A stretch of 64,000 nt of DNA, taken from contig DASRLO010000031.1 of the NCBI GenBank assembly GCA_035648415.1, forward strand, positions 1-64,000, in the 5' to 3' direction. The DNA comes from DATARH01 sp035648415 (GTDB taxonomy: Bacteria; Pseudomonadota; Alphaproteobacteria; ATCC43930; CGMCC-115725). The notes under the pieces are model-generated. The model searched no databases, had not been told where the DNA came from, and worked only from the letters and a program-made list of their open reading frames with translations. Positions 63,048 to 64,000 of this stretch are shown in pieces; within the stretch, counting starts at the first letter, position 1; each line of letters starts with the position of its first letter. The position numbers and the translations under genes are program-made.

Positions 63048-63704
63048 TCAGTGCAGCGCGTTCTGCGCCTTCAGCTGAACGACCGCATTGGCGATGTCGG
63101 CGCCCCAGGCGCGGTAGCCGGGTGAAGTCAGGTGCTGGCCGTCGGTCGTCGGCCATTGGCCGGGCTGCGCGAACTGCGTCGAATCGATATAGACGCAGGG
63201 GGCCACCGACTGAGATAGGAACTGCGACACCTCCCGTACACGGGCGTCGTCCTTGTGATAGGGCGAATCAGCTTTGCCATAGACCGGCCCCACCCAAGCA
63301 CACGCCGCGTTGGTCGCACGAATCCGCGATACCAGCATGTGAACCTGATCGTATATCCACGCCTTGGGGATTTGCGGCGAGCCGTATCCGGCCATCGCGT
63401 CCGCCGCCTCGACGATCACCAGATTGGGGTGGTGCTGCGCGAGCAGATCGTTGATCTGCCAGGTGATCTCGGGCTTGTCTCGCTCGGCCATAATCGGCGC
63501 CTTGTCGAGGCGCTCGGCGCGGCCGCAGGACACCGTCGTCTTTTGCAGCCACGCGTCGGCGCTGGCGCCGCACATGCCGTAGGTATAGACGGTCGCCCCC
63601 TGGGCCTGCAGGTTCTCATGCAGCGAGGAAATCAGGTAGCTCGGCCCGGCCATATGGCTGTCGCCGAGAACCAGGATCACCAAACCGGCAAGCGCTCCGT
63701 TCAT
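63048..63704 (-). CDS. SGNH/GDSL hydrolase family protein
   Basis: 218 residues. Begins with a hydrophobic stretch leading into block I LVLGDSHMAG (nucleophile Ser), then MCGASADAWL, VIVEAADAMAGYG and block V DGQHLTSPGY with the catalytic Asp-His. The start hydrophobic segment (GALAGLVILVLG) could be a signal or part of the fold. Expected role is esterase or lipase-like on acetylated sugars or lipids. ATG 63704 follows GGGAGAAC. Confidence 0.85.
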   Translation of the reverse strand: MNGALAGLVILVLGDSHMAGPSYLISSLHENLQAQGATVYTYGMCGASADAWLQKTTVSCGRAERLDKAPIMAERDKPEITWQINDLLAQHHPNLVIVEAADAMAGYGSPQIPKAWIYDQVHMLVSRIRATNAACAWVGPVYGKADSPYHKDDARVREVSQFLSQSVAPCVYIDSTQFAQPGQWPTTDGQHLTSPGYRAWGADIANAVVQLKAQNALH

Positions 63705-63827
63705 CACGTTCTCCCACACCGCAGGATCATCGATAACGCCATCGCGGGCCGGAGGAAATAACCTATCTCCGCCTGCGGCGATAACGTGCGGGCTTGCTTA
63801 TCAGCCGCGGCGACAAGCTGCCCGAAG

Positions 63828-64000
63828 CTACAACCGGCTCATCGGCTGGTCGCGGGCGGCGATCGAGGCCGGGTCATCCTTCGCCATCGGCTCGAATAAA
63901 TTGAAGGTCTTCCGCAGGTAGACCTTGCCGATGCCCTCGACGTAATTGTTGGCGTTGTCGAGGCTGGCCGAGGCGCCCAGCGCAAGCGTCGGGTCGATCT
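63828..64000 (-). CDS. C-terminal end of an unrecognised protein (cut by window edge)
   Basis: The last 56 or so codons are visible, ending in a TAG at 63828. The readable part includes ALGASASLDNANNYVEG, KVYLRKTFNLFEP and a C-terminus ARDQPMSRL. The coding bias is like the neighbours. I do not recognise the family from this segment; the main part lies beyond the window. Confidence 0.5.
   Translation of the reverse strand, partial: IDPTLALGASASLDNANNYVEGIGKVYLRKTFNLFEPMAKDDPASIAARDQPMSRL

Overview
The window is high-GC (roughly two-thirds G+C by eye) and looks chromosomal, from an alphaproteobacterium, most likely a soil or plant-associated member of the Rhodospirillales/Reyranella/rhizobial-like groups. 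Pointers are a Ku/LigD end-joining pair, a Liv-type transporter, a DUF3489-DUF2924-serine recombinase module, many short-chain dehydrogenases (SDRs), and a palindromic repeat beginning GTCATTGCGAG of a kind I associate with alphaproteobacteria. The taxonomic call is inference from gene content; there is no rRNA gene here.

Bases 1-9440 look like an accessory island lying against the 3' end of a tRNA-Ser(GCT) gene. It holds the start of a GAF-domain sensor protein, two tyrosine recombinases on the minus strand, a signalling cluster between them (one hybrid histidine kinase and three stand-alone receiver proteins), and a DUF3489-DUF2924-large serine recombinase operon. A perfect 12-6-12 palindrome lies just upstream of the first recombinase and has the architecture of a Xer/tyrosine-recombinase core site.

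Bases 9607-16329 are the most distinctive part: a minus-strand run of eight closely packed genes that looks like a self-contained lipid biosynthetic cluster. In transcription order it encodes a FabL/FabI-type SDR, a degenerate paralogue of that SDR, a FabZ-type dehydratase, a ketosynthase, a FabG-type ketoreductase whose catalytic Tyr is His, an acyl carrier protein, an alpha-oxoamine synthase and a phosphopantetheinyl transferase. The simplest model is that the PPTase loads the ACP, the ketosynthase/reductase/dehydratase set builds a dedicated acyl chain on it, and the PLP enzyme condenses that chain with an amino acid to give an alpha-amino ketone or sphingoid-like product. A divergent SDR (16565-17371) could reduce the resulting ketone.

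Bases 17416-26878 carry housekeeping and catabolic genes: a zincin, pterin-4a-carbinolamine dehydratase, an SDR, a PagL-like lipid A deacylase, proline iminopeptidase, an isocitrate lyase/PEP mutase family enzyme, and a minus-strand catabolic group (enoyl-CoA hydratase, fumarate-reductase-like flavoprotein, fluoroacetate-dehalogenase-like hydrolase, N-acyl-D-amino-acid-deacylase-like amidohydrolase). Bases 27065-34203 hold an ABC-2 exporter pair and a complete Liv-type uptake operon in which the LivM permease and LivG ATPase are one polypeptide. Bases 34222-47785 are a mixed set: a second isocitrate-lyase family enzyme, RecQ, VOC proteins, hydrolases, an SDR/2-hydroxyacid dehydrogenase pair, an NHL-repeat protein, an arginine-tract disordered protein, an amidase operon, an acyl-CoA-dehydrogenase-like flavoenzyme and a GST.

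Bases 47899-58865 contain a stress/storage region: amylo-1,6-glucosidase and TreZ are divergent, and Ku/LigD form an overlapping operon convergent with treZ. The rest (58866-64000) has a protein made of two near-identical halves, a membrane acyltransferase, a double-GNAT protein, a decayed lower-GC gene, a PilZ-domain protein and an SGNH hydrolase. The last gene runs off the right edge. No CRISPR array or rRNA gene was seen.
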